Below, piece after piece: positions 56,670-58,561 of a DNA stretch of 64,000 nt. A program made the position numbers and the translations under genes. The notes beneath the pieces were generated by a model. It was not told the DNA's origin. It saw only the letters and a list, made by a program, of their open reading frames with translations, and made no database searches. Origin of the DNA: Peromyscus leucopus (taxonomy: Eukaryota > Chordata > Mammalia > Rodentia > Cricetidae); assembly GCF_004664715.2 (NCBI RefSeq), contig NC_051069.1, forward strand, positions 1,988,001 through 2,052,000, in the 5' to 3' direction. Every line of letters begins with the position of its first letter. Position 1 is the first letter of the stretch.

Positions 56670-57777
56670 CTCTCTCCATGTCTTTCTTCTCTTTCATTAA
56701 AATACATATAAAACTTGCCTCTTTCTTAGTCAAGCACTAATTATTCAAGCTTAGTAGGTGAGTCCTACCAAGTTAGAATCAGCTTTCCATTTCATTCAAG
56801 TTCTCTGATCTCATAGCACACATTTATTTTATACTCTCAGTTCTCAGGATTCTTGTTTTTTGCCTTTAAGATCTGTTTGTTATGGTGTTTAATGAAGTCC
56901 TGATGAACTATTATAGTTTACCAAAATTGACAGTTTAACATAAATTTTTTTTTTTTTGGTTTTTTAATTGAGACAGGGTTTCACTGTTTAGCTCTGGCTG
57001 CCCTGGAACTCACTTTGTAGATCAGGCTGGCCTCAAACTCACATAGATCGCCTGCTTCTGCCTTCCAAGTGCTGGGATAAAAGGCATGTGCCACCACTGC
57101 CCAGCTACGTAAATATTTTTTAAACAAGAAGCTTAAATAGTTATAATTTTGTATTTGGAATAATGAGTACGTAATTAATTTCACATTAATTATTTGTGTC
57201 AGATATCCTGTATATTAATTACTTTTCTCACACCTGACAGAAGCAACTTAGAGAAAAAGATTTGTTGAGATTTATAGTAAAGGGTAAAGTTCACCACAAT
57301 GGGGAAGGCATAGTTGGACGGTGCTCAGTTGGTGAAGGTGGGAGTTGGTGACATAGCATTTCCTGTCCTTTCCATCAGGAAGAGCCAGGCAGGAAAACAT
57401 GCCCTGCCACTTCCCTCATACCCACCCTTATATGGACCGCTAGGCCTTTTTCCCTAAGATACCCAAACTTCCCACAGCAACAGGCCAGCTGTGGACCAGG
57501 GGCATCTCCCAGCTGAACCCTAACACCTGTCAAGAGAAGCTCTGCCCCCAAGCATCTGTTTTTGTGAGGGTGCCTTGTGGTTCTAGCTAGCTCTGATTCA
57601 GTACCCAGGAAAGCTAGTCATCTCTTCCTGTGTGTGTTTCTCATACAGCAGGCCCAGCCAGCACAAGCCTCTCCATCAAGTGTAAAACAGCCTGGAAATA
57701 GTGAACGGAAACGCAAGGAACCCCGGGAAAAAGACAAAGAGAAAGAAAAGGAAAAAAACAGCTGTGTGATTTTGTAG
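11420..57777 (+). CDS. Mindy2: MINDY2 (FAM63B) deubiquitinase, 3' eight coding exons (partial gene)
   Basis: MINDY2 is a cysteine-protease deubiquitinase of the MINDY family that trims K48-linked polyubiquitin. The coding join seen is 11420-11477, 23498-23562, 29740-29898, 37518-37620, 45441-45583, 51833-52006, 55196-55396 and 57649-57777. Every intron has GT..AG ends, phases agree, and the 1032 nt encode 343 residues and TAG. The translated blocks match the MINDY1/2 catalytic fold ([47 protein letters not shown]). The K/E-rich tail ending NSCVIL and the long introns favour MINDY2 over its paralogue MINDY1. If the catalytic His is 448, as I recall for human MINDY2, the first residue here is about 281, so the catalytic Cys (about 266) lies in an exon upstream of the window. 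The reading frame looks intact and functional. Confidence 0.96.
11822..11895 (+). mobile_element. ID SINE
   Basis: gggatgtagctcagtggtgg and gctagcatgtgtgaggtcct. Confidence 0.8.
12109..12330 (+). mobile_element. B3 SINE with target duplication
   Basis: ggggctggagagattgctca to an A-rich tail. It is flanked by gactagta at 12101-12108 and 12331-12338. Confidence 0.88.
12528..12755 (+). mobile_element. B4-type SINE
   Basis: gtgaggacctacctgacttt, ttggtgagctccagattcag and aaaaataaggtggag. Confidence 0.75.
12760..12925 (+). mobile_element. B3-type SINE, 3' end cut
   Basis: ctgtaactccagctcatccg and cctctggcctctgcagac. It is cut off by the B1 that follows. Confidence 0.65.
12926..13062 (+). mobile_element. 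5'-truncated B1 SINE
   Basis: Begins inside the B1 at cacgcctttaatcccagcac and ends gaaaccctgtcttg plus an A tail. Confidence 0.88.
13939..14165 (+). mobile_element. B3 SINE with (GT)n tail
   Basis: gggctggcaagactgctcag to ctggcttccacattg, then GT repeat at 14090-14157. Confidence 0.8.
14300..14515 (-). mobile_element. B4-type composite SINE, antisense
   Basis: gccagaggacaaactcagat, ttttttgatactgcatcttt and agtgctgggataacaagcat. It is interrupted at its right end by a B1. Confidence 0.6.
14532..14739 (-). mobile_element. Young B1 SINE, antisense, with (CAC)n expansion and 16-bp target duplication
   Basis: Near-consensus cricetid B1. Flanked by gggatttttatttctt at 14516-14531 and 14740-14755. 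A CAC repeat (about 14687-14728) sits near its 5' end. Confidence 0.95.
14770..14876 (-). mobile_element. Old B1-like SINE, antisense
   Basis: gattttgagataagatcttg to gggattacaggtgtgtacta. Confidence 0.7.
15110..15500 (-). mobile_element. Composite repeat with two B1-derived segments
   Basis: Two separate tctgcctc-like blocks end in gggattaaaggcatgtatca (about 15370) and aggattaaaggcatgtgcta (about 15466). A non-B1 leader, ctcggagctagaaattgggg, precedes them. I associate this with a cricetid repeat but cannot name it. Confidence 0.5.
15655..15785 (+). mobile_element. B3 SINE, diverged
   Basis: aggcacttgctgtcaagcct and gaattgtcctctaacctcca. Confidence 0.7.
16256..16326 (-). mobile_element. 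ID-like SINE, left arm copy
   Basis: Antisense ID pattern with box-like motifs cttaccactgagttatatcc. The same element appears in sense orientation at about 16672-16743 in the right arm. Confidence 0.7.
16758..16832 (+). repeat. (CA)n(GA)n compound microsatellite
   Basis: CA repeat to about 16785, then GA repeat. The left arm has only a short unexpanded counterpart near 16221-16240. Confidence 0.95.
17005..17169 (+). mobile_element. B2 SINE inserted in right arm of the inverted repeat
   Basis: Full B2 pattern from ggggctggagagatggttc to an AATAAATAAA region and A tail. A 14-bp target-site duplication, aaaaccccactcat, flanks it at about 16991-17004 and 17170-17183. The left arm has the same site empty. 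Confidence 0.92.
17262..17490 (+). mobile_element. 5'-truncated B3 SINE plus (GT)n(GA)n
   Basis: ttcaggtcccagcatccatg to ctctggcctctgcaggta, then GT at 17431-17472 and GA to 17490. Confidence 0.75.
17682..17836 (+). mobile_element. Rodent interspersed repeat (URR1-like, family name uncertain)
   Basis: Contains the widely repeated rodent string tgctgtgaagagacaccatg and ataaaggaaaacatttaatt. The complementary part of the same family is at 30354-31075. Confidence 0.6.
17838..18195 (+). mobile_element. Retroviral-type LTR (old endogenous retrovirus, solo LTR fragment)
   Basis: Features read as an LTR: CCAAT-like boxes (accaatcag at about 17884, cccaatcagg near 18029), a TATA-like ttaaaaacc at 18090-18098, and AATAAA at 18168-18173 followed by ggctcattgcttttgcat. 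The last part resembles the R-U5 region of gammaretrovirus-like LTRs. No coding region of a provirus is present next to it. The boundaries are approximate and the family is not named. Confidence 0.6.
18194..18272 (+). repeat. (GA)n microsatellite next to the LTR
   Basis: 79-nt uninterrupted purine run, almost pure GA. Confidence 0.95.
18580..18888 (+). mobile_element. B4-type SINE
   Basis: acaagcatgaggacaccagt, tccctggggctcccgggcca and gacctctggcctccacacat. Confidence 0.7.
18890..19120 (+). mobile_element. B1 relic then 5'-truncated B3
   Basis: The B1 relic ends gaccagcctgggttac; the B3 part starts ctgctcttccaaaggacctg. The B3 part is close to the one at 17262. Confidence 0.65.
19140..19341 (-). 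mobile_element. B3 SINE, antisense
   Basis: cccatggaggccagcagaca and cttaactgcttagctatctt. Confidence 0.8.
19603..19795 (+). mobile_element. B2 SINE
   Basis: gggctggagaggtggctcag to ataaataaataaataaatc. tgtactc flanks it on both sides. Confidence 0.92.
19876..20052 (-). mobile_element. B1 SINE, antisense, with target duplication
   Basis: Well-preserved B1. Flanked by aatttcttcttttta at 19861-19875 and 20053-20067. Confidence 0.94.
20086..20165 (+). mobile_element. ID SINE
   Basis: gggctgtaggtttagttcag and aaagctctgggtttgatttc. Confidence 0.75.
20240..20640 (+). mobile_element. Ancient mammalian interspersed repeat, family not named
   Basis: tgctatataataaaccatcc, gttgggtcaggaatctgggt, cttcacaacatggaggctgg and agagtgagcagtagcaag follow the order of an old repeat also common in human DNA. 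Confidence 0.55.
20650..20770 (+). mobile_element. Old B1 SINE
   Basis: agccaggtgtggtggaaccc to ctgtttcaagaacacag. Confidence 0.75.
21117..21225 (+). mobile_element. B1 relic
   Basis: agccaggtttcatggtacat and gtaatcccagcattcag only. Confidence 0.5.
21839..22013 (+). mobile_element. B3 SINE
   Basis: ggggtcagtgagatgcttag to acacacacaatacatag. Confidence 0.8.
22100..22540 (+). mobile_element. ID, B1 and B3 relics in a row, ending in (GT)n
   Basis: ID-like to about 22175, B1 22202-22318, truncated B3 22325-22500, GT repeat 22505-22534. Confidence 0.7.
22805..22945 (+). mobile_element. Old B1-like SINE
   Basis: caggcctggtggcataggcc to cagcctgggctacagagcaa. Confidence 0.75.
22955..23175 (+). 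mobile_element. B3 SINE with long (CA)n tail
   Basis: ctggagagatggctcagtgg to about 23125, then CA repeat to 23174. Confidence 0.85.
23206..23280 (+). mobile_element. ID SINE
   Basis: gggctggagaatgggtagag and agggccctgtgttcagtcca. Confidence 0.75.
23498..23562 (+). CDS. Mindy2: MINDY2 exon (probably exon 3)
   Basis: 65 nt. With the one base carried over it encodes [22 protein letters not shown] (22 residues, here split as [11 protein letters not shown] and [11 protein letters not shown]). The acceptor is tttctttttacag ending at 23497 and the donor is CAG|gtaata. It ends in phase 0. It belongs to the helical part of the MINDY catalytic domain. Confidence 0.95.
23966..24030 (-). mobile_element. 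ID SINE relic, antisense
   Basis: gaattgaattcagtaccttg and aaacactcaaccagtcctca. Confidence 0.55.
24345..24618. mobile_element. B1 relic (+) followed by B1 (-)
   Basis: Sense relic at 24350-24425 (cagctgggcatggtgaagcc) and antisense B1 at 24505-24618 (ggcagggtctcactgtgtag). Confidence 0.65.
24920..25140 (-). mobile_element. B1 SINE, antisense, with long T/G-rich tail
   Basis: (GTTT/GGTT)n at 24920-25010, then gagacagggtttctctgtgt to gcgtgcaccaccactgccca. The body has a small deletion. Confidence 0.9.
25755..25900 (+). mobile_element. B3 SINE, diverged
   Basis: cactgagatgactcagtacg and ctgtcctctgacctccacat. Confidence 0.7.
26031..26080 (-). mobile_element. Tail-only retroposition scar
   Basis: A 14-bp direct repeat, gtcaggcacctgtt (26031-26044 and 26067-26080), encloses 22 nt of T/G. 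On the - strand this reads as an A-rich tail (caaaaaacaaaacaaaacc...). Confidence 0.65.
26275..26510. mobile_element. ID (-) and B1 (+) relics
   Basis: Antisense ID-like 26280-26355 (ggtcagggctctactaccag) and sense B1-like 26410-26510. Confidence 0.5.
26788..26882 (-). mobile_element. Old B1 SINE, antisense
   Basis: ttttgagacttggtctacta and cccaggctggccttgaactt. Confidence 0.75.
26935..27102 (-). mobile_element. B1 SINE, antisense
   Basis: (GTTTTT)n tail, then caagacagggtttctctgtg to gtgccaccaccgcccggc. Confidence 0.92.
27172..27345 (-). mobile_element. (AATT)n and B3 SINE, antisense
   Basis: ttaattaattaattaattaa at 27175-27195, then a diverged B3 ending at cctttacccactccttgatc. Confidence 0.65.
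27516..27662 (-). mobile_element. B1 SINE, antisense
   Basis: tcaagacagagtttctcagt to gtgtgtgctaccactgccta. Confidence 0.88.
28395..28860 (+). mobile_element. Ancient L1-like (L1M type) relic
   Basis: gttttaaattgtacgattta, ttgactacattcacactgaa, ccattctactttctgttctg and cttgaaggttcatttgtgcc follow the order of an old L1-associated repeat common in mammals. Confidence 0.5.
29089..29175 (+). mobile_element. ID SINE
   Basis: ggggctgaagatgtggcttg and aagccctgggtttgatccct, with an A-rich tail. Confidence 0.78.
29298..29573 (+). mobile_element. B1 SINE with (GGT)n near the 5' end and a long polypurine tail
   Basis: (GGT)n at about 29305-29348, then a B1 body to gaaaccctgtctcgaaaaac. Purines run uninterrupted 29479-29573. 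The flanks aaagaaataaggtctta and aaagaaataggatctt look like a target duplication. Confidence 0.9.
29740..29898 (+). CDS. Mindy2: MINDY2 exon (probably exon 4), conserved catalytic-domain core
   Basis: 159 nt, exactly 53 codons, phase 0 at both ends. It begins [20 protein letters not shown] and contains [13 protein letters not shown] and [16 protein letters not shown]. This is one of the most recognisable MINDY1/2 blocks. Acceptor tttgtatttttag, donor CAG|gtaagt (strong consensus). A 22-nt T run sits about 50 nt upstream of the exon. Skipping this exon would keep the frame but remove a core part of the fold. Confidence 0.96.
29929..30110 (+). mobile_element. B3 SINE, internally deleted
   Basis: ggcttgagagatggttcagt to aaacactcataaac. 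It starts only 31 nt after the exon end at 29898. Confidence 0.85.
30667..30840 (+). mobile_element. B3/B2-family SINE, first of two in one target
   Basis: Starts ggactggagagatggctcag and ends in ataaaataaaaaattttaaa. It is followed by a copy of the target aagttgctgtgg. Confidence 0.85.
30852..31020 (+). mobile_element. B2 SINE, second of two in one target
   Basis: Starts ggctggaaagatggctcaga and ends ataataaataaatctttt. It is followed by agagttactgtgg, a third copy of the target. Confidence 0.88.
32110..32308 (-). mobile_element. B4-type composite SINE, antisense
   Basis: A B1-like part to about 32235, then an ID-like part ending gagtcatctcctagcccc. Confidence 0.65.
32318..32502 (-). mobile_element. 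Young B1 SINE, antisense
   Basis: Near-consensus copy ending gcgccaccaccgcccggc. The flanks atgcctgc(a)g at about 32308 and 32503 suggest a target duplication. Confidence 0.94.
32631..32752 (-). mobile_element. Old B1 SINE, antisense
   Basis: tttttgaaacagggtctcta to gtgtgctaccacacctggct. Confidence 0.8.
32770..32968 (-). mobile_element. B3 SINE, antisense
   Basis: tgctgggaatcaaactcagg and cttaaccactgagccatcac. Confidence 0.85.
33246..33561 (+). mobile_element. B1 SINE with compound (AAAT)n / G-rich / (AAGAG)n tail
   Basis: B1 body to 33385, (AAAT)n to about 33448, then an uninterrupted purine tract 33454-33561. aaaagaaactc flanks the element at 33235 and 33554. Confidence 0.93.
34098..34215 (-). 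mobile_element. B1 SINE, antisense, 5' part missing
   Basis: T run, then gacagagtcttgtatgatag to aatccacagcaatcctgcct. Confidence 0.78.
35300..35625 (+). mobile_element. Two B1 SINEs, sense
   Basis: 35300-35455 with a (CAAA)n tail and 35525-35625, truncated at its 3' end. Confidence 0.82.
35727..35890 (-). mobile_element. Old B1 SINE, antisense
   Basis: (TTTG)n, ggagacagaatctcaaacat, catgccgccacacccctgg. Confidence 0.78.
36505..36741 (+). mobile_element. B1 fragment followed by full B1
   Basis: Short B1 3' part to 36575, then B1 36579-36741 with an A tail. aaagtaaaa occurs at both ends of the second copy. Confidence 0.88.
36860..37036 (-). mobile_element. B3 SINE, antisense
   Basis: tgtgtatggatgttttatct to taactgctaagtcatctctc. 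Confidence 0.85.
37102..37258 (-). mobile_element. B1 SINE, antisense, with target duplication
   Basis: Flanked by tctatgcattttt at about 37087-37099 and 37259-37271. It lies 260 nt before the exon at 37518. Confidence 0.92.
37518..37620 (+). CDS. Mindy2: MINDY2 exon (probably exon 5)
   Basis: 103 nt, starts in phase 0 and ends in phase 1. It encodes [19 protein letters not shown] followed by [15 protein letters not shown] and the first base of Gly. The acceptor is tttgttttccag. The donor used must be AAG|gtgggt at 37621, because only this choice keeps frame with GGC-TTT (GF) in the next exon. A second GT (gtgagt) lies four bases further downstream. Confidence 0.95.
38292..38467 (+). repeat. 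176-nt uninterrupted polypurine tract
   Basis: (AAG)n, (GA)n, (GGAA)n and (GAAA)n blocks in series with no pyrimidine. Confidence 0.97.
38612..38765 (+). mobile_element. B1 SINE
   Basis: gggcaagatggcatatgact to an (ACAAA)n tail. Confidence 0.85.
38768..39012 (+). mobile_element. B4-type SINE
   Basis: gggagatgacccagttggta, gccagctggtcagccagtct and caacctctggccctccacat. Confidence 0.75.
39284..39435 (+). mobile_element. Old B1 SINE
   Basis: gccaggtgtagtgtctcatg to gatcatctcaaaacaaac. Confidence 0.72.
39611..39985 (+). mobile_element. B3 then B2 SINE, sense
   Basis: B3 39611-39795 and B2 39800-39978. atgattttta occurs on both sides of the B2. Confidence 0.88.
41226..41340 (-). pseudogene. 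Weak candidate for a truncated retrocopy
   Basis: A T run (41226-41236) and TTTATT at 41259-41264 read on the - strand as AATAAA about 22 nt before a poly(A). Only a 7-bp possible duplication (ctcaaac) flanks it. Confidence 0.2.
41320..41600. other. Possible ancient repeat relic
   Basis: attttgagacatctcaaaca and agctagttgcaagtgtcaca resemble an old mammalian repeat. Class uncertain. Confidence 0.25.
41790..42960 (+). mobile_element. Rodent L1 3' end (3' UTR region), split by A tract and B2
   Basis: tttgagaatttcatacaata and cctatccacccaacttcatg before the insert; ctgctaatgaacacagcaat, ggagtccccaaccacttttt and gactcctaatgac-like text after it. This matches rodent L1 3' UTR order. No L1 reading frame is present. 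Confidence 0.6.
41954..42140 (+). mobile_element. B2 SINE inside the L1 3' end
   Basis: ggggctggagagatatggct to ataaaataaatatttttt. A 42-nt A run (41909-41950) sits directly before it. Confidence 0.9.
43043..43470 (-). mobile_element. B3 SINE, antisense, interrupted by a B1
   Basis: (GT)n and B3 part 43062-43262. The B3 end resumes at about 43435 with cttttaaccactgttgcata. Confidence 0.82.
43263..43433 (-). mobile_element. B1 SINE, antisense, nested in the B3
   Basis: tcaagacagggtttctccgt to gtgcaccactgtccgtcc. The short repeat atgtgctttt lies on both sides. Confidence 0.9.
43519..43710 (+). repeat. 35-bp minisatellite, about 5.4 copies
   Basis: Unit starts cccttctctacgcagcccgc. Copies start at 43519, 43554 (34 bp), 43588, 43623 and 43658, then a diverged partial copy. 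It is GC-rich with two CpGs per unit. Confidence 0.96.
44213..44276 (+). mobile_element. Very short 5'-truncated B1 with (GA)n tail
   Basis: Only the B1 3' end remains (gatccaggaaaggcacaaag). Flanked by agagacaacaaaa at about 44200-44212 and 44277-44289. Confidence 0.8.
45009..45122 (-). mobile_element. B1 SINE, antisense
   Basis: tttttgaaacaaggtctcac to cactaccgtacctgacc. Confidence 0.85.
45441..45583 (+). CDS. Mindy2: MINDY2 exon (probably exon 6), carries the catalytic histidine
   Basis: 143 nt. With the carried base it gives 48 codons from [20 protein letters not shown] to [16 protein letters not shown]. The His of NNHFSTM corresponds by family knowledge to the catalytic His (319 in MINDY1, 448 in MINDY2). 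The acceptor is ggttccatag and the donor AAG|gtaggc. The exon ends in phase 0. Confidence 0.96.
45840..45948 (-). mobile_element. Old B1 SINE, antisense
   Basis: ctgggattagaggcatgtgc marks the tail. Confidence 0.72.
46070..46150 (+). mobile_element. B1 relic
   Basis: gatcaaagctactgaagagg and ggattgcaagttcaagtc only. Confidence 0.45.
46582..46903 (+). mobile_element. MER5A-like DNA transposon, interrupted by antisense ID
   Basis: Terminal inverted repeats cagtagttctcggcc and gaggaccactg, with ggaggtgggacct and gatgctccccaggtaatttt between. The insert at about 46720-46850 contains ctaggcaagcactccaccgt, an antisense ID. Confidence 0.75.
47515..47570 (+). mobile_element. ID SINE fragment
   Basis: cttggggtgtacagctcaga, cttgctcagcttgcac, A tail. 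Confidence 0.6.
47716..47888 (+). mobile_element. Young B1 SINE with 14-bp target duplication
   Basis: Near-consensus copy (gccgggcgttggtggcgcac to gtctcgaaaaacc plus a long A tail). Flanked by aaaagagagttgtg at 47702-47715 and 47889-47902. Confidence 0.96.
47922..48104 (-). mobile_element. B1 SINE, antisense, older Mus/Rattus-like form
   Basis: tctgtgtagccctgactgtc-type body and caccaccacttggctg end. Confidence 0.88.
48258..48316 (-). mobile_element. ID SINE fragment, antisense
   Basis: gctaggtaagcactgtacca and agagctacatcgcc. Confidence 0.65.
48792..48935 (+). mobile_element. B1 SINE
   Basis: ccatgcatggtggttcacac to aggctgtctcaaaacaaac. Confidence 0.85.
49236..49415 (+). mobile_element. 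B1 SINE with GGT/GGC-rich 5' end
   Basis: ggcggtggtggtggcggcgg, then a B1 body and a (CAAA)n tail. Confidence 0.9.
49565..49695 (+). mobile_element. Short B3 SINE with (CA)n tail
   Basis: ggctgcagagaggcttcagt to about 49645, CA repeat 49648-49695. Confidence 0.8.
49850..50300 (-). mobile_element. B1 relics and B3 SINE, antisense
   Basis: B1-like 49855-49992 and 50000-50092, then B3-like 50130-50300 (ccatgtgggtcccaagaatc). Confidence 0.65.
50468..50793 (-). mobile_element. B1 SINE followed by truncated young B1, antisense
   Basis: First copy 50468-50611. A T-rich run 50625-50699 and a second, 5'-truncated copy to 50791 follow. Confidence 0.88.
50904..50995 (+). mobile_element. ID-like relic
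   Basis: gagtagcaaagaaacttgct and ccctgcattcattcaccagc. Confidence 0.5.
51252..51420 (+). mobile_element. B3 SINE, diverged
   Basis: gtgctggagaggtgtctcag and gacacacttctggccccgtg. Confidence 0.72.
51833..52006 (+). CDS. Mindy2: MINDY2 exon (probably exon 7), end of catalytic domain
   Basis: 174 nt, 58 codons, phase 0 at both ends. It begins [20 protein letters not shown] and includes [20 protein letters not shown] and [18 protein letters not shown]. The acceptor is tttcttattaag and the donor CAG|gtaaaa. It closes the protease fold and leads into the ubiquitin-binding C-terminal region. Confidence 0.96.
52080..52386 (-). mobile_element. Two B1 SINEs, antisense
   Basis: 52080-52250 with a T-rich tail and 52258-52386, which lacks its A-tail end. 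Confidence 0.88.
52404..52552 (-). pseudogene. 5'-truncated retrocopy of an unidentified mRNA 3' end
   Basis: On the - strand: about 120 nt of unique sequence, AATAAA (complement at 52452-52457) 19 nt before a 29-nt poly(A). A perfect 14-bp target duplication, aaatgcatactctt, flanks it at 52390-52403 and 52553-52566. It does not look like a SINE. The parent gene is not recognised. Confidence 0.82.
52572..52664 (+). mobile_element. Old B1 relic
   Basis: ggcatggtgatgtacccagc to gcctgggcaacatagcaagg. Confidence 0.6.
52725..52884 (-). mobile_element. (TTTA)n and B1 SINE, antisense
   Basis: tttatttatttatttattag, then ttgagacagggtttttctgt to gtgtgccaccactgcccagc. Confidence 0.9.
53165..53500 (-). 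mobile_element. B3 SINE, (AC)n and B1 SINE, antisense
   Basis: B3 53165-53312, AC repeat 53314-53360, B1 53364-53500. Confidence 0.85.
53674..54163 (+). mobile_element. B4-type SINEs with small tail duplication and (CA)n
   Basis: acatgaggacctaaattcaa, cccatgtaaaaagctgggaa and a second start at gaaaacctgagttcaaatgc. tgtctcaagactgtaata occurs twice, 36 bp apart (about 54005 and 54041). CA repeat 54129-54163. Confidence 0.65.
54287..54507 (+). mobile_element. B3 SINE with (GA)n tail
   Basis: acctggaaagatggctcagc to about 54432, purine-only GA tract 54433-54507. Confidence 0.88.
54553..54665 (+). mobile_element. Old B1 relic
   Basis: gctgaaatcccagccctcag to cttgcctcagagcaaaac. Confidence 0.6.
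55196..55396 (+). CDS. Mindy2: MINDY2 exon (probably exon 8), MIU ubiquitin-binding region
   Basis: 201 nt, 67 codons, phase 0 at both ends. It encodes [15 protein letters not shown], then [20 protein letters not shown], then a [10 protein letters not shown] / alanine-rich linker. [13 protein letters not shown] fits the MIU (motif interacting with ubiquitin) pattern of an acidic start, L-x-L-A core and Q-x-E-E end. [10 protein letters not shown] resembles the first, weaker MIU of MINDY1. In MINDY1 the MIU region directs K48-chain recognition. Acceptor gaactcctcag, donor CAG|gtaaag. Confidence 0.95.
55557..55770 (-). mobile_element. B3 SINE, antisense
   Basis: ccctggaactggagttagag and cttaactgccaagccatttc. 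Begins 160 nt after the exon end at 55396. Confidence 0.88.
56385..56667 (+). mobile_element. B4-type SINE with (CA)n tail
   Basis: ggcagtggctcagcaggtga, gacctgagttcaaatcccca and gcaagctccagattctgtga. CA repeat 56633-56667. Confidence 0.75.
56944..57105 (-). mobile_element. B1 SINE, antisense
   Basis: ttgagacagggtttcactgt to catgtgccaccactgcccag. Confidence 0.9.
57205..57440 (+). mobile_element. Rodent interspersed repeat, family uncertain
   Basis: cagaagcaacttagagaaaa, gttcaccacaatggggaagg and tcaggaagagccagg. Probably the same family as 1283-1510. Confidence 0.5.
57646..57651 (+). promoter_or_regulatory. Mindy2: NAGNAG tandem splice acceptor of MINDY2 last exon
   Basis: Two CAG triplets in a row (57646-57648 and 57649-57651) follow a pyrimidine-rich tract. 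Use of the first adds one Gln; use of the second drops it. Both keep the frame. Confidence 0.75.
57649..57777 (+). CDS. Mindy2: MINDY2 terminal coding exon (probably exon 9), K/E-rich tail and CVIL end
   Basis: 129 nt to the TAG at 57775-57777. It encodes [20 protein letters not shown] followed by [22 protein letters not shown] read as a lysine/glutamate-rich tail. The last four residues CVIL fit a CaaX box; Leu in the last position would favour geranylgeranylation, which is inferred and not shown. The acceptor is a tandem cagcag, so the exon may also start at 57652 and lose one Gln. The low-complexity basic tail is probably disordered. Confidence 0.95.
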   Translation, partial: QAQPAQASPSSVKQPGNSERKRKEPREKDKEKEKEKNSCVIL

Positions 57778-58210
57778 GAAGTGTTGGCATCTGGAAACCA
57801 CCTATGCAGATGACGGAAAGGAAGACCCAGTACCTACCGTCTGTGCCTGATCTCCCAAGGGATTTTGCTCTTGTTTTCCAGGGGAAGGTTGTTACTTTGT
57901 TACAATCAACTTTTTAAGTTACACAATACACTCTTTATGAGCTGGAGTTTTATGTTACAAGTCGGAACTGTTGTGTGTTGTCACTTGTAGCCAAATAAGT
58001 ATATCACTCCTACTTTGTTTTTAGTGACATGGCAACTCTAATCAGTTAGTAAGCTACTGTGTTCTGTCTGACAATGGATGGAGGTCACCTGAGTGAGTCC
58101 AGTCCTTCTAAAGATGTAATTATCAGCACAACTATTTCTGAATTTATGTTAAATTATGTTCTAATCCATAAAAAATGAGGAGTTTAATATAGGGAGAGAA
58201 AAAAAGCAGG

Positions 58211-58216
58211 AATAAA
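58211..58216 (+). promoter_or_regulatory. First canonical poly(A) signal after the stop
   Basis: AATAAA about 430 nt past the stop codon. Further AATAAA hexamers are at 58672-58677, 58733-58738, 58809-58814, 59556-59561 and 63251-63256. Any could end a short or long 3' UTR form. No evidence in the window shows which is used. Confidence 0.4.
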
Positions 58217-58553
58217 TGACCCTTCATTGTACATTGAACTGGTTCAGCCCTTGAACAGCTTTACCTTTCTTTAGTAATGTACATTTTAGCTATTATCTTG
58301 AGAACTGATAATGGAGCTTGGATCCAATTTAGATAGAAAAGAATATTTTTTATTTTCCAGTAGCAAAAAAACAAACAAAAAAATTACATGACACTAATAC
58401 GTATAACCTATCCAAATCAGATACTAACTTTGTAGTGTTGTGAGATTCTGAGGAATTTTAACACCTTTTGGTAACCTGAATGTTTTTTTTTTGTTTGTGT
58501 TTATTAAGGATGTAGTTAGCGAGTGAGGAGGAGACCACACTCATGTTCAGCCT

Positions 58554-58561
58554 TGTAAATA
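58554..58561 (+). promoter_or_regulatory. Pumilio response element match in putative 3' UTR
   Basis: TGTAAATA matches the UGUANAUA consensus bound by PUM1/PUM2. It lies in the SINE-free part of the putative 3' UTR. An AU-rich nonamer TTATTTAAA is close by at 58661-58669. Function is inferred from the motifs only. Confidence 0.4.

Larger units (their letters stand above)
55397..57648 (+). other. MINDY2 intron between 55396 and 57649
   Basis: 2.25 kb intron with an antisense B3, a B4-type element, a (CA)n tract, an antisense B1 and an old rodent repeat. The 55775-56380 and 56670-56940 stretches look unique. Confidence 0.9.

Noticed and set aside
57577..57777. A separate small gene ending in CVIL
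   Set aside because: The N-terminal part is intron; only 57649-57777 is the last MINDY2 exon.
11420..57777. MINDY1 (FAM63A) as the identity
   Set aside because: The catalytic core is similar, but the K/E-rich tail ending NSCVIL and the long introns fit MINDY2.
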